In this document: positions 8,251-14,722 of the stretch, piece after piece
Layout of the letters: each line of letters starts with the position of its first letter
How positions within the stretch are numbered: position 1 is the first letter of the stretch
Assembly (NCBI GenBank): GCA_011046405.1
Contig: DSAR01000325.1
Span: forward strand, 1-16,930
DNA: 16,930 bases
Direction: 5' to 3'
Source of the DNA: Chloroflexota bacterium
Lineage (GTDB): Bacteria > Chloroflexota > Anaerolineae > B4-G1
Translations under genes and position numbers: made by a program
Notes under the pieces: generated by a model
Seen by the model: only the letters and a program-made list of their open reading frames with translations
The model's database searches: none
What the model was told of the DNA's origin: nothing

Positions 8251-10774
8251 CACTCGTTTGATCCTCGGCTATGGCCGTGTCATCATTTTGAGATACGGGA
8301 AGGGTGAACGTAAATGTCGTTCCCAGGCCCAATTCACTCTCGAACCAGATCTGACCCCCATGCATCTCGACGAACTCTTTGCTCAGAGCCAATCCCAATC
8401 CGGCGCCATTGGGCCGGCCACCGTTTTGCAGGTTGCCTTGCTCGAATCGACGGAAAATCCGGTCGTGATCCTCGGGCGCAATGCCTAACCCGGTGTCGCT
8501 GACACTGACCACTACGTGTCCGTCCTCGACCCAAGATTGGACGGTAATGGACCCTTGGTGGGTGAACTTGGCGGCGTTGGTCAAGAGTCTCAGGAGTACC
8601 TGGCGAATACGCGCCGCATCGGCCTGGATCGTGGGCAGGTCGGGTACGATGTGTTGTTTGAGCTCGATGTCCCTGCCGCGCACGAGTGCGTTGGCGGTCG
8701 CCATCACGCTCTGGATCAAATCGTTCAAGTTGACGGTGTGGAATTCCAGGGCCATCATCCCGGCCTCGATGTGAGAAATATCCAGCAAGTCGTTGATCAG
8801 ACCCAGTAGGTGCTGCCCGTTGTGATAGATGATTTGTACGTCGTCCCGTTGTTGGGGTGTCAGTTCTCCCTCGATCCCTTTTAGCATCAATCGAGAGAAG
8901 CCGATGATGTTGGTGAGGGGGGTTCGAAGTTCGTGGGACATGTTGACCAGGAAGCGGCGTTTGGAGCGATCCAATTCCCTCAGTCGCTTGCTCGCTTCCC
9001 GCTCCATCGCATAAGTGCGGGCGTTTGCCAGGGCGGTGGTGATCTGGTTGGCGACGTTTTTCAGGACCGAGACGTCGTCGGTATCGAAATCCTGTTCTTC
9101 TGTGCTCAAAATATCGAGCACGCCGATCACTTGATCGCCCATCTTCAGCGGGAGGGCGGCTTCCGCCCGGATGTATGGTGAGAAGAATAGGTGTTCCGCT
9201 TCCTCGACAGTCCACTTTTCGATGTGCGGTTCACCGGTCGTGGCTGCCTGGCTGATGGCCCGGATGCTGGCGGTCCGTTCGCCGCCGAGGTGGACGGGCT
9301 GGGCTTTGATCTGCTTCATCTCTTTTCGTCCCCCCCTGGAAGCTTGTAGTTGCACCCAATGATTGTCTTCGACGACGTTGCCTTCGTCGTCGACTTCGAA
9401 TAGGTAGATGCCGACGTAGACGTAAGCGAAGAAACTATCGTGTACGAGCCGGACGACCTCCTTCAATAGCTGGTCTGGATCCAGGATCGACGTGGCGGCC
9501 TGGCTGACTTCCAGGGTAGTGGCGAGTTGAATGGCCCGCTGTTGGATCTGGTAATTAGCCTTTTGCAAGAGCGCGGTGCGCTGGGCTACTTTCTCCTCCA
9601 GGTCGTCGTATAGGGCCTTCAGTTCTGACGTCATACGATTGAATACGTAGGCCAGGATACCGATCTCATCCCGCGACGTGACGGGCACCCGTTTTTCCAT
9701 ATCCCCTTCGGCGATGGAGAGGGCTGTCTCGGTCAACTGGACGATGGGGCGGGTGATTTGCCGGGTCACCACGGCGGCGATGACGGCGGTTAACAGGGCG
9801 ACGCCGAGGGTTGCGCCAACGACCGCAGCGATGACGTTGTTGTTGGATGCAAAGGCCTCTTCCTGGGTTTGCTCGGCCACCAGAATCAATCTCAATTCTG
9901 GCATCCAACGATAAACGCCGATCACAGGTACACCGGCATAGTTTTCATATAGACCTTCGACAGGCGCGTTGTTGTTTTCAGAGGAGAGGGCGGCTTCTAT
10001 GCCAGGGCTGGCGGCGACTTGCCCTTGGGATAGGATCATTTTGTGGTCGTCGACCAGGTAGATTTCACCCGTTTCTCCCAGATCACTCGCCGCTTCCATT
10101 TTTGCGACCAGGGCGCAGGGATTGAGCCATCCGGTCAGGCGGGCCAGGGGGACCGACGAGCCAGAGATCATTTTGTCGATCGACTGGGTAATGATTAGAT
10201 TGGTGCGATGGGCCGATTGAGCGGCGTCAGGGTAGGGACAATTGGCCTGTTCGGCGGGGGCCAGGCCGGGAACGCCGGTTATCGTATTGGGTACGTCGGC
10301 GGCGTCGATGGAGATGAGTATTTGTCCTTGTGCGTCGAGTATGGACAGGTGCTGAAAGGCCGGGTTCTGGGCCAGCAAAATCTGTATTTGTGTCTCTAAC
10401 GCATCGTGGGCGTCTTGAAGCGACGGGGAGGATGGATTGACGTTTTCGGCATGGATCAGCGTCTCCACGCCCTCACGCGTCGACGGCAACGCAGCCAGCA
10501 GGGTTAGCTGTCCCGATTGATATTCGATCCACTGTTGAATTTGAGTTTCCATTATTTTAGCGACCGACGATAGTTTGGCGGTGACCTCACGCTGAATGTC
10601 TTTCCGCTCGCGTTGGGTGGCGTACCACGTGATCGTGCTCAAGGGCAAGATGGCCAGGATTAGAAAAGCGGTCAGCAGCGTTCTGCCCAGTCCGCCGCGC
10701 ATCCCTGTCGTGGGGATGCGCGATTGTTTTGTTAAACCTGGCGATGACATAGTGATCTTTATCCCTTGTCCCAC
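8240..10774 (-). CDS. Membrane sensor histidine kinase (dCache-HAMP-GAF-HisKA-HATPase)
   Basis: 844 residues from the outermost GTG; an ATG at 10750 (residue 9) is an equally good start and neither has a strong ribosome site. Order: helix 32-51, extracytoplasmic sensor of about 255 residues (dCache-like, 52-310), helix 313-337, HAMP 337-390, coiled coil, GAF about 425-588, HisKA 604-670 with the phospho-acceptor His614 in NMSHELRTPL, and HATPase_c with N-box (AAKFTH, Asn733), G1 DTGLG (760-764) and G2 GAGLGLAL (790-797). All catalytic motifs are intact, so it should autophosphorylate and donate to receiver proteins. It is the only complete kinase in the window and follows two single-domain receivers by 10 nt, which are its likely partners. 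Its end overlaps the LacI-GAF gene. A plain acidic tail follows the kinase domain; no attached receiver. Confidence 0.95.
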   Translation of the reverse strand: MGQGIKITMSSPGLTKQSRIPTTGMRGGLGRTLLTAFLILAILPLSTITWYATQRERKDIQREVTAKLSSVAKIMETQIQQWIEYQSGQLTLLAALPSTREGVETLIHAENVNPSSPSLQDAHDALETQIQILLAQNPAFQHLSILDAQGQILISIDAADVPNTITGVPGLAPAEQANCPYPDAAQSAHRTNLIITQSIDKMISGSSVPLARLTGWLNPCALVAKMEAASDLGETGEIYLVDDHKMILSQGQVAASPGIEAALSSENNNAPVEGLYENYAGVPVIGVYRWMPELRLILVAEQTQEEAFASNNNVIAAVVGATLGVALLTAVIAAVVTRQITRPIVQLTETALSIAEGDMEKRVPVTSRDEIGILAYVFNRMTSELKALYDDLEEKVAQRTALLQKANYQIQQRAIQLATTLEVSQAATSILDPDQLLKEVVRLVHDSFFAYVYVGIYLFEVDDEGNVVEDNHWVQLQASRGGRKEMKQIKAQPVHLGGERTASIRAISQAATTGEPHIEKWTVEEAEHLFFSPYIRAEAALPLKMGDQVIGVLDILSTEEQDFDTDDVSVLKNVANQITTALANARTYAMEREASKRLRELDRSKRRFLVNMSHELRTPLTNIIGFSRLMLKGIEGELTPQQRDDVQIIYHNGQHLLGLINDLLDISHIEAGMMALEFHTVNLNDLIQSVMATANALVRGRDIELKQHIVPDLPTIQADAARIRQVLLRLLTNAAKFTHQGSITVQSWVEDGHVVVSVSDTGLGIAPEDHDRIFRRFEQGNLQNGGRPNGAGLGLALSKEFVEMHGGQIWFESELGLGTTFTFTLPVSQNDDTAIAEDQTSDES

Positions 10775-10784
10775 TCAGACTCAA

Positions 10785-11195
10785 TTACTCTAGTTCCCAG
10801 ACATCTTCTCCTTGAAGGACGCTGCGGATTTGTTTGGGAAAGCGATCTGGATCGATGGGTTTGCCGATGAAACCATCGAAACCGGCTCGTCGCGCCTGTT
10901 CCATATTTTCTGTGGAGACATCGGCCGTAACGGCGATGATGAGGGTATCTTTGAAGCGCGGATGAGCGCGCAATCTCTCGTGAACCTGGTACCCATCCTC
11001 TTCTGGCAGGAAGATGTCCATCAAAATCAAATCGATGTTGGGCAGCGTTTCGGCAAATTCTAAAACCTGCCATCCCGAAGCTTTCCACTCACATCGTTTG
11101 ACGCCCAGGAAGGCCAGAAGGCGTGTGATGAGCACAAAGTTTTGGACATTGTCTTCTACAACTAAAATCGTGGCATCTTTTGGCTGTATACTCAT
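10785..11195 (-). CDS. Single-domain response regulator (CheY/DivK-like)
   Basis: 136 residues forming one receiver domain and nothing else. Acidic pocket Glu14-Asp15, predicted phospho-acceptor Asp60 in LILMDIFLPEEDGY, Thr90 in IIAVTADV and Lys112 in IGKPID are all present. With no DNA-binding or enzymatic domain, it must act by binding another protein or as a phosphorelay intermediate. ATG 11195 has GGGG 6 nt upstream. It starts 9 nt after the first receiver gene and ends 10 nt before the kinase gene, so all three should be on one transcript and the kinase is the probable phospho-donor. The receiver assignment is secure; the target is unknown. Confidence 0.95.
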   Translation of the reverse strand: MSIQPKDATILVVEDNVQNFVLITRLLAFLGVKRCEWKASGWQVLEFAETLPNIDLILMDIFLPEEDGYQVHERLRAHPRFKDTLIIAVTADVSTENMEQARRAGFDGFIGKPIDPDRFPKQIRSVLQGEDVWELE

Positions 11196-11204
11196 GGCAT
11201 GCCC

Positions 11205-11591
11205 CTAAACGCAATCCTTCTTTAACGCGGCTTTGATCTGATGGGGGAGTTGGTCGACGTCGATGGGTTTTTGAATATATCCATCACAGCCGGCGTCCAG
11301 CGTGCGTTTCCGGTCGCCGTGCATCACGTTGGCCGTCACGGCCAAGATGGGGATGTCCTGCAAGCCCGGCGTGTTGCGGAATCGTTTCGCCAACTCGTAT
11401 CCATCGATCTCCGGTAGATTGATATCCAACAGGATCAGGTCCAAATCCTGGCGCATATCAGCAGCCATCTCGAGGCCGGTGACGCCATCGGCGGCTTCTT
11501 CGACGTCGAAACCCTCTGCTTCCAGGATGCGCCTGACCAATAGCCGGTTACCGGGTTCATCTTCGATGTAAAGGATTCGAACTTCGCTCAT
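11205..11591 (-). CDS. Single-domain response regulator (CheY/DivK-like), first gene of the operon
   Basis: 128 residues, one receiver domain. Acidic pocket Glu10-Asp11, phospho-acceptor Asp56 in LILLDINLPEIDGYEL, Thr86 in ILAVTANV and Lys108 in YIQKPID are intact. No output domain follows. I chose ATG 11591 because GGGGGAG lies about 9 nt upstream; an in-frame TTG at 11627 would extend the protein but has no such support. It is the promoter-proximal gene of the signalling operon, with a good sigma-70-type promoter about 80 nt upstream. It is similar to the next receiver, particularly at the KPID end, suggesting duplication or a two-step relay with the neighbouring kinase. Confidence 0.95.
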   Translation of the reverse strand: MSEVRILYIEDEPGNRLLVRRILEAEGFDVEEAADGVTGLEMAADMRQDLDLILLDINLPEIDGYELAKRFRNTPGLQDIPILAVTANVMHGDRKRTLDAGCDGYIQKPIDVDQLPHQIKAALKKDCV

Positions 11592-11672
11592 AATTTTATT
11601 CTCCCCCTGATTCATTTGGGTATTCAAAGATAGCTTGCAGTCTGCAAAATGGCCATATATGTCCTTGATGCC

Positions 11673-11701
11673 ATTATAGCAAATTAGCGTGTTAGTGACA
11701 A
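11673..11701 (-). promoter_or_regulatory. Sigma-70-type promoter of the signalling operon
   Basis: On the minus strand a -35 box TTGTCA (11696-11701) and a perfect -10 box TATAAT (11673-11678) are separated by exactly 17 bp. Transcription would start near 11666, giving a leader of about 75 nt before the first receiver gene. No other promoter of similar quality is seen between the seven co-oriented genes. Confidence 0.75.
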
Positions 11702-11710
11702 TTCCTATTC

Positions 11711-11728
11711 GTTACAGATTAGTTACAA
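11711..11728 (-). promoter_or_regulatory. Direct repeat resembling an OmpR/PhoB-family binding site
   Basis: On the minus strand TTGTAAC and CTGTAAC are 7-bp direct repeats with a 4-bp spacer (11-bp period), the geometry used by OmpR/PhoB winged-helix regulators. They end 9 bp upstream of the -35 box. A third related hexamer lies directly upstream (11728-11734). The period and position suggest an activator site; the regulator is not in the window. Confidence 0.4.
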
Positions 11729-11787
11729 TTACATGATATAGGGACATGGATTCTTGCGAGGGAAAAGACATTTCTTTGAGTTAGCAA

Positions 11788-11808
11788 GTTGCAGGTGTTT
11801 GCAACACC
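11788..11808. promoter_or_regulatory. Two interleaved inverted repeats between the divergent promoters
   Basis: GTTGCA (11788-11793) pairs with TGCAAC (11800-11805) across 6 bp, and GGTGTT (11794-11799) pairs with AACACC (11803-11808) across 3 bp. The second half-sites overlap, so only one hairpin can form at a time. They sit between the two divergent promoters, about 90 bp from the minus -35 box and 60 bp from the plus -35 box. A regulator site is possible. Confidence 0.35.
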
Positions 11809-11865
11809 GACGAACAATAAAAAGCGTTTAAATATTCTGCGATCTCGGCATCTCTGCGGGTTTTC

Positions 11866-11894
11866 TTTCCAACTCATGCGAACTGTTGTATAAT
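11866..11894 (+). promoter_or_regulatory. Probable promoter of the mutase subunit-meaB operon
   Basis: A perfect TATAAT (11889-11894) is preceded at 17 bp by TTTCCA (11866-11871), a 4/6 match to the -35 consensus. Transcription would start near 11901, about 255 nt upstream of the first gene, at the first of two adjacent palindromes. Confidence 0.55.
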
Positions 11895-11901
11895 TCACTT
11901 G

Positions 11902-11926
11902 GAGTAATTACTCAGCACACGTGTGC
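11902..11926. promoter_or_regulatory. Two adjacent perfect 12-bp palindromes at the transcription start
   Basis: GAGTAATTACTC (11902-11913) and GCACACGTGTGC (11915-11926) are each perfect 12-bp palindromes, separated by a single A. The first begins where the plus promoter should start transcription. This position is typical of repressor operators, but no known consensus was recognised. The second palindrome also supplies the 5' arm of a possible RNA stem (GTGTGCAG, 11921-11928). Confidence 0.45.
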
Positions 11927-12155
11927 AGTGCGGATCACAATCCGCCGTCGATGGTGCAAGGGCCATCGGCTGAGTTGGTGACGGAAGCCAACACGTTGCC
12001 TGCACGCCGCCGGATTATGATCCGGTGGGCACAAGGTGAGCAGTTACCACCTGGATTAGATTCAGCAGTAGACTTGGATCGCAGTGACCCCGTTTTTGTC
12101 CATCGAAGGATCTCTTCCAGTGGACCTATATAGCAAAAAGGAGCAGTGAAGTTCA
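11915..12155 (+). promoter_or_regulatory. Hairpin-rich leader of the B12-dependent mutase subunit gene
   Basis: This stretch has no convincing gene but many complementary arms. Hairpins: GCGGAT/ATCCGC with a 4-nt loop (11930-11945); a stem of 6-8 bp, CGATGG/CCATCG core (11947-11970); GTTGG/CCAAC (11974-11992); CCGGAT/ATCCGG with a 4-nt loop (12010-12025); AGGTG/CACCT (12034-12052); and nested GTCCA/TGGAC with GAAG/CTTC (around 12098-12125). GTGTGCAG (11921-11928) can pair with CTGCACGC (12000-12007), closing the first three hairpins into a multi-branch junction. The ribosome site GGAG (12140-12143) lies 12 nt before the ATG. The layout suggests a structured regulatory 5' UTR. I found no cobalamin-riboswitch core. 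Confidence 0.4.
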
Positions 12156-12554
12156 ATGAGTGAACGACTACGTATCCTGATCGCCAAACCTGGCCTGGAT
12201 GGACACGATCGTGGAGCGAAGGTGATCGCCCGCGCCCTGCGCGACGCGGGTATGGAAGTCATCTACGCCGGCTTGCGCCAGACGCCAGAGATGATCGTCG
12301 AGGCAGCGTTGCAGGAGGATGTGGATGGCGTGGGATTGAGTATCCTATCAGGGGCGCACATGACCTTGGTGCCCCGGGTGGTCGATGGATTGCGTGAGGC
12401 TGGATTGGATCACGTCAAGGTGTTCGTCGGTGGAATCATTCCCGACGAGGACGTATCGACGTTACAGACGCTTGGTGTAGCCGGTATTTTTGGGCCAGGG
12501 GCCAATACCGAGACGATCACCGATTTCGTCCGCGACCGACTGACCGGGGAATAG
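12156..12554 (+). CDS. B12-binding small subunit of a methylmalonyl-CoA mutase-type acyl-CoA mutase
   Basis: 132 residues, equal to the C-terminal cobalamin-binding domain of methylmalonyl-CoA mutase as a separate protein. The base-off/His-on signature DxHxxG is present as DGHDRG (Asp15, His17, Gly20), followed by the SxL-type GLSILSG and the FVGGIIPDED loop. It would bind adenosylcobalamin and pair with a separate catalytic subunit to rearrange an acyl-CoA carbon skeleton; methylmalonyl-CoA/succinyl-CoA is the commonest substrate, but isobutyryl-CoA or 2-hydroxyisobutyryl-CoA mutases use the same small subunit and cannot be excluded. ATG 12156 has a rather distant GGAG 12 nt upstream. It is followed after one base by meaB, which protects this enzyme class. 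The large subunit is not in the window. Confidence 0.92.
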   Translation: MSERLRILIAKPGLDGHDRGAKVIARALRDAGMEVIYAGLRQTPEMIVEAALQEDVDGVGLSILSGAHMTLVPRVVDGLREAGLDHVKVFVGGIIPDEDVSTLQTLGVAGIFGPGANTETITDFVRDRLTGE

Positions 12555-12555
12555 C

Positions 12556-13512
12556 GTGATTGCTGATTCAAATTTAGTCACAGAAGCCCTGGCAGGCAAT
12601 CGGTACGCCCTCGCCCGGCTCATTTCCCTGGTCGAGGACGATGGAACGAACGCCCGGGGAGCGTTAGCTTCTCTCTATCCCCATACCGGTCAGGCGCACA
12701 TCGTCGGGGTGACCGGCGCGCCGGGGACCGGCAAATCCACGTTGGTCAATCAATTGGCCCGCTCGCTGCGCGACCAGGGGACGACGGTGGGCATCGTGGC
12801 CGTCGATCCCAGCAGTCCCTTCACTGGCGGCGCGCTCCTGGGCGACCGGGTGCGTATGCGCGACCTGGCCGGGGATGAGGGGGTCTTCATCCGCAGCATG
12901 GCCTCTCGGGGGAGCCTGGGCGGGTTGGCCCGGGCTACGGGAGACGTGACCAAGGTGCTGGACGCGGCCGGTTTCGACGTCGTGCTGGTGGAGACAGTCG
13001 GCGCGGGCCAGTCGGAGGTGGAGATCGCCCGCACAGCCCACACGACCATCGTCATCGAAGCGCCGGGGCTGGGGGACGAGGTGCAGGCGTTGAAGGCCGG
13101 GCTGATGGAAATCGCCGATGTGCTGGTGGTCAACAAGGCCGACCGTCCCGGTGCGGCCAACACGGCCCGCGCGTTGGAGATGGTCATCCACCGGCATCAC
13201 GACCGGCGGGGCAATGGTTATGACGCCTGGCGACCGCCCATCCTCCAGACGATCGCGTTGGATGGCACAGGTGTGCCGGAGGTCTTGGACGTCGTCGCCC
13301 AACACCGGGAATACCTGGAAAAAAGCGGCGCGTGGGCCGAGCGAGAGCGAGAGCGAGCCGAGACCGAATTGCTCAACGTCCTCCAACAGGAGTTGTTGAA
13401 CCGGGTGCTGGCGCGCGTGGGAGAAGAACAGGGACGTACCTGGGTGGAGCGCATCGCTGCCCGGGAGGTGGACGTTTACACGGCGGTCGAGACGATATTG
13501 GGGCGTCAGTAG
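12556..13512 (+). CDS. meaB: MeaB/ArgK-type G-protein chaperone of the B12-dependent mutase
   Basis: 318 residues, the normal length for the family. The P-loop GAPGTGKS (54-61), the family stretch VDPSSPFTGGALLGDR (83-98), ETVGAGQSE (146-154, Walker B/switch region), APGLGDEVQ (169-177) and the guanine-specificity NKAD (193-196) are all intact. MeaB hydrolyses GTP while gating loading of adenosylcobalamin and protecting or reactivating the acyl-CoA mutase. The start is GTG 12556, one base after the stop of the B12-binding subunit, with GGGGA just upstream inside that gene, so the two proteins are probably co-translated. The old name ArgK (arginine transport kinase) reflects an early assignment and is not what this gene does. 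The dimerising C-terminal arm is present, rich in Glu and Arg (about 255-290). Confidence 0.95.
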   Translation: MIADSNLVTEALAGNRYALARLISLVEDDGTNARGALASLYPHTGQAHIVGVTGAPGTGKSTLVNQLARSLRDQGTTVGIVAVDPSSPFTGGALLGDRVRMRDLAGDEGVFIRSMASRGSLGGLARATGDVTKVLDAAGFDVVLVETVGAGQSEVEIARTAHTTIVIEAPGLGDEVQALKAGLMEIADVLVVNKADRPGAANTARALEMVIHRHHDRRGNGYDAWRPPILQTIALDGTGVPEVLDVVAQHREYLEKSGAWAERERERAETELLNVLQQELLNRVLARVGEEQGRTWVERIAAREVDVYTAVETILGRQ

Positions 13513-13517
13513 ATGCA

Positions 13518-14032
13518 TTGAGACAACTGACCCTCGAATTACCAAGCGTGGATACGGAATTCATCCCCAGTACGCGTTATCAAGGTAGCAAGGCGAAATT
13601 GCTGCGCTGGATATGGGAGTCGATAGCGGATCTGCCTTTCGATACAGCCTTGGATGCGTTTGGAGGGACTGGTGTCGTTGGCTATTAGCTCAAGCAGAAG
13701 GGGAAACGAGTAACCTACGACGACGTCCTCCGGTGCAACTATTTTGTCGGGCTGGCTTTGATCGAAAATAACAGCATCCATCTGTCAGCAGACGAGGTGG
13801 ACGATTTATTGACCCGGCAACCGGGGAAGAAATATGCAACCTTCATTGAAGACACCTTCTCCGGCATCTATTATACCGACGAGGAGAATCGGTGCTTGGA
13901 TTTAGTCGTGCAGAATATCGCGTCGATGCGAGATACCTACAAGCATACTACGCGTTATTCCAGGCATGTTTGGTCAAGCGCCCGTTCAATCTTTTCCATC
14001 GCAAGAATTCGTATCTTCGTTCAAGTATGTAA
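13518..14032 (+). pseudogene. Broken D12-class N6-adenine DNA methyltransferase
   Basis: The frame beginning at TTG 13518 (LRQLTLELPS) reads into STRYQGSKAKLLRWIWESI and the SAM-binding motif LDAFGGTGVVGY, clear N-terminal signatures of D12-class (Dam-like) adenine methyltransferases. It then meets an in-frame TAG at 13686-13688, continues in the same frame with recognisable sequence (LLTRQPGKKYATFIEDTFSG, then TDEENRCLD), and shifts frame near 13940: YYALFQACLVKRPFNLFHRK follows in a different frame and ends at a TAA (14030-14032). The catalytic DPPY-type motif and roughly the last 150 residues expected for the family are absent. Three independent lesions make this a decayed gene, wedged between meaB and the phosphatase gene. 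Such methyltransferases usually arrive with restriction systems or mobile DNA, so it may mark a former insertion; no partner nuclease is seen. Confidence 0.85.
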
Positions 14033-14101
14033 AATGGATGGTTATTCATACGTGCTCAGTAAACGCCAGACGGCCGAAACGCTAAGCATTGGAGTATAGC
14101 T

Positions 14102-14722
14102 TTGTTACGCCTATTCCTCATTCGTCACGGACGCTCCGAGTGGAACGCCGCGCATCGCATCCAGGGTTGTGCGGATTCGCCGCTCGACGAGGTGGGGCAC
14201 GTGCAGGCCCGCCAACTGGCGGCGCGCCTGCACGAGGCCCCTCCGGTAACCGTGTATACCAGTCCTTTGTTGAGAGCCCGGGAGACGGCGGACGTCATCG
14301 GCCAAGTGTTTGACATCCCCGTCGTCCCGGAGGGGCGCCTGCGCGAGTACGACGTGGGGGCGCTTTCCGGGTTGACGTGGGTCCAGGTCGAAGCCCAGTA
14401 CCCCGAGGTGGCCCGCCAGTGGCAAGAGGACATCGAAAACGTATCGCTGCCGGAGGCGGAAGACCGGGCGATCTTCCGGGAGCGGGTCGTGGCGGGATTC
14501 GACGATATCGTCGCCCGCCACAGCGAGGGGCCGGTGGCCGTGGTCTCCCACGGTGGTACGCTGGGCATCTACTTGAATCATCTGATCGGCTTGCCCCGCC
14601 GCTTTTCCCCGTTTCGCTTTTCCAACGTGTCGCTGAGCATCGTGGACGTCAATCCCCGGCGACCGCGCGTGATCCTGTTAAACGATACGTGTCATCTGGG
14701 AAGTGAATGTGATCTATGGTAA
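14102..14722 (+). CDS. Histidine phosphatase family protein (phosphoglycerate mutase-like)
   Basis: 206 residues. The branch signature LIRHGRSEWN carries Arg8 and the phospho-accepting His9; Arg58, Glu82 and the second catalytic His150 in VVSHGGTL complete the active site. The length fits the GpmB/CobC/PhoE group of small cofactor-independent members, which are mostly phosphatases rather than glycolytic mutases. The substrate cannot be told from sequence; alpha-ribazole phosphate (CobC-like) is one possibility given B12-dependent genes upstream, but that is only contextual. The start is TTG 14102, with GGAG 7 nt upstream. The end overlaps the next gene by about 14 nt, so it leads a three-gene unit with an acetyltransferase and PRPP synthetase. 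Confidence 0.9.
   Translation: MLRLFLIRHGRSEWNAAHRIQGCADSPLDEVGHVQARQLAARLHEAPPVTVYTSPLLRARETADVIGQVFDIPVVPEGRLREYDVGALSGLTWVQVEAQYPEVARQWQEDIENVSLPEAEDRAIFRERVVAGFDDIVARHSEGPVAVVSHGGTLGIYLNHLIGLPRRFSPFRFSNVSLSIVDVNPRRPRVILLNDTCHLGSECDLW

Noticed and set aside
7369..8307. Long open frame of 312 codons on the plus strand, opposite the LacI-GAF gene
   Set aside because: It is antisense to a gene with clear LacI-fold hallmarks, and its product shows no recognisable domain. The same holds for 12664-13545 (opposite meaB) and 15451-16203 (opposite prs).
11900..12060. Cobalamin riboswitch upstream of the B12-binding protein
   Set aside because: A stretch near 11985-12002 (AGCCA...TTGCC) faintly resembles the B12 box, but its GGAGACC centre and the CCCCGCAACTGT-type core are missing.
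12080..12125. T-box leader, because GCAGTGACCCCG slightly resembles the T-box sequence
   Set aside because: The invariant UGGN bulge is missing and the downstream gene has no link to amino acid or tRNA metabolism.
11921..12133. Small 70-codon frame in the leader of the mutase subunit gene
   Set aside because: No ribosome site, no family resemblance, and the DNA is better explained by palindromes and hairpins.
13686..13688. Programmed read-through of the amber codon (pyrrolysine or suppression) in the methyltransferase
   Set aside because: A later frameshift and loss of the catalytic half show ordinary gene decay.
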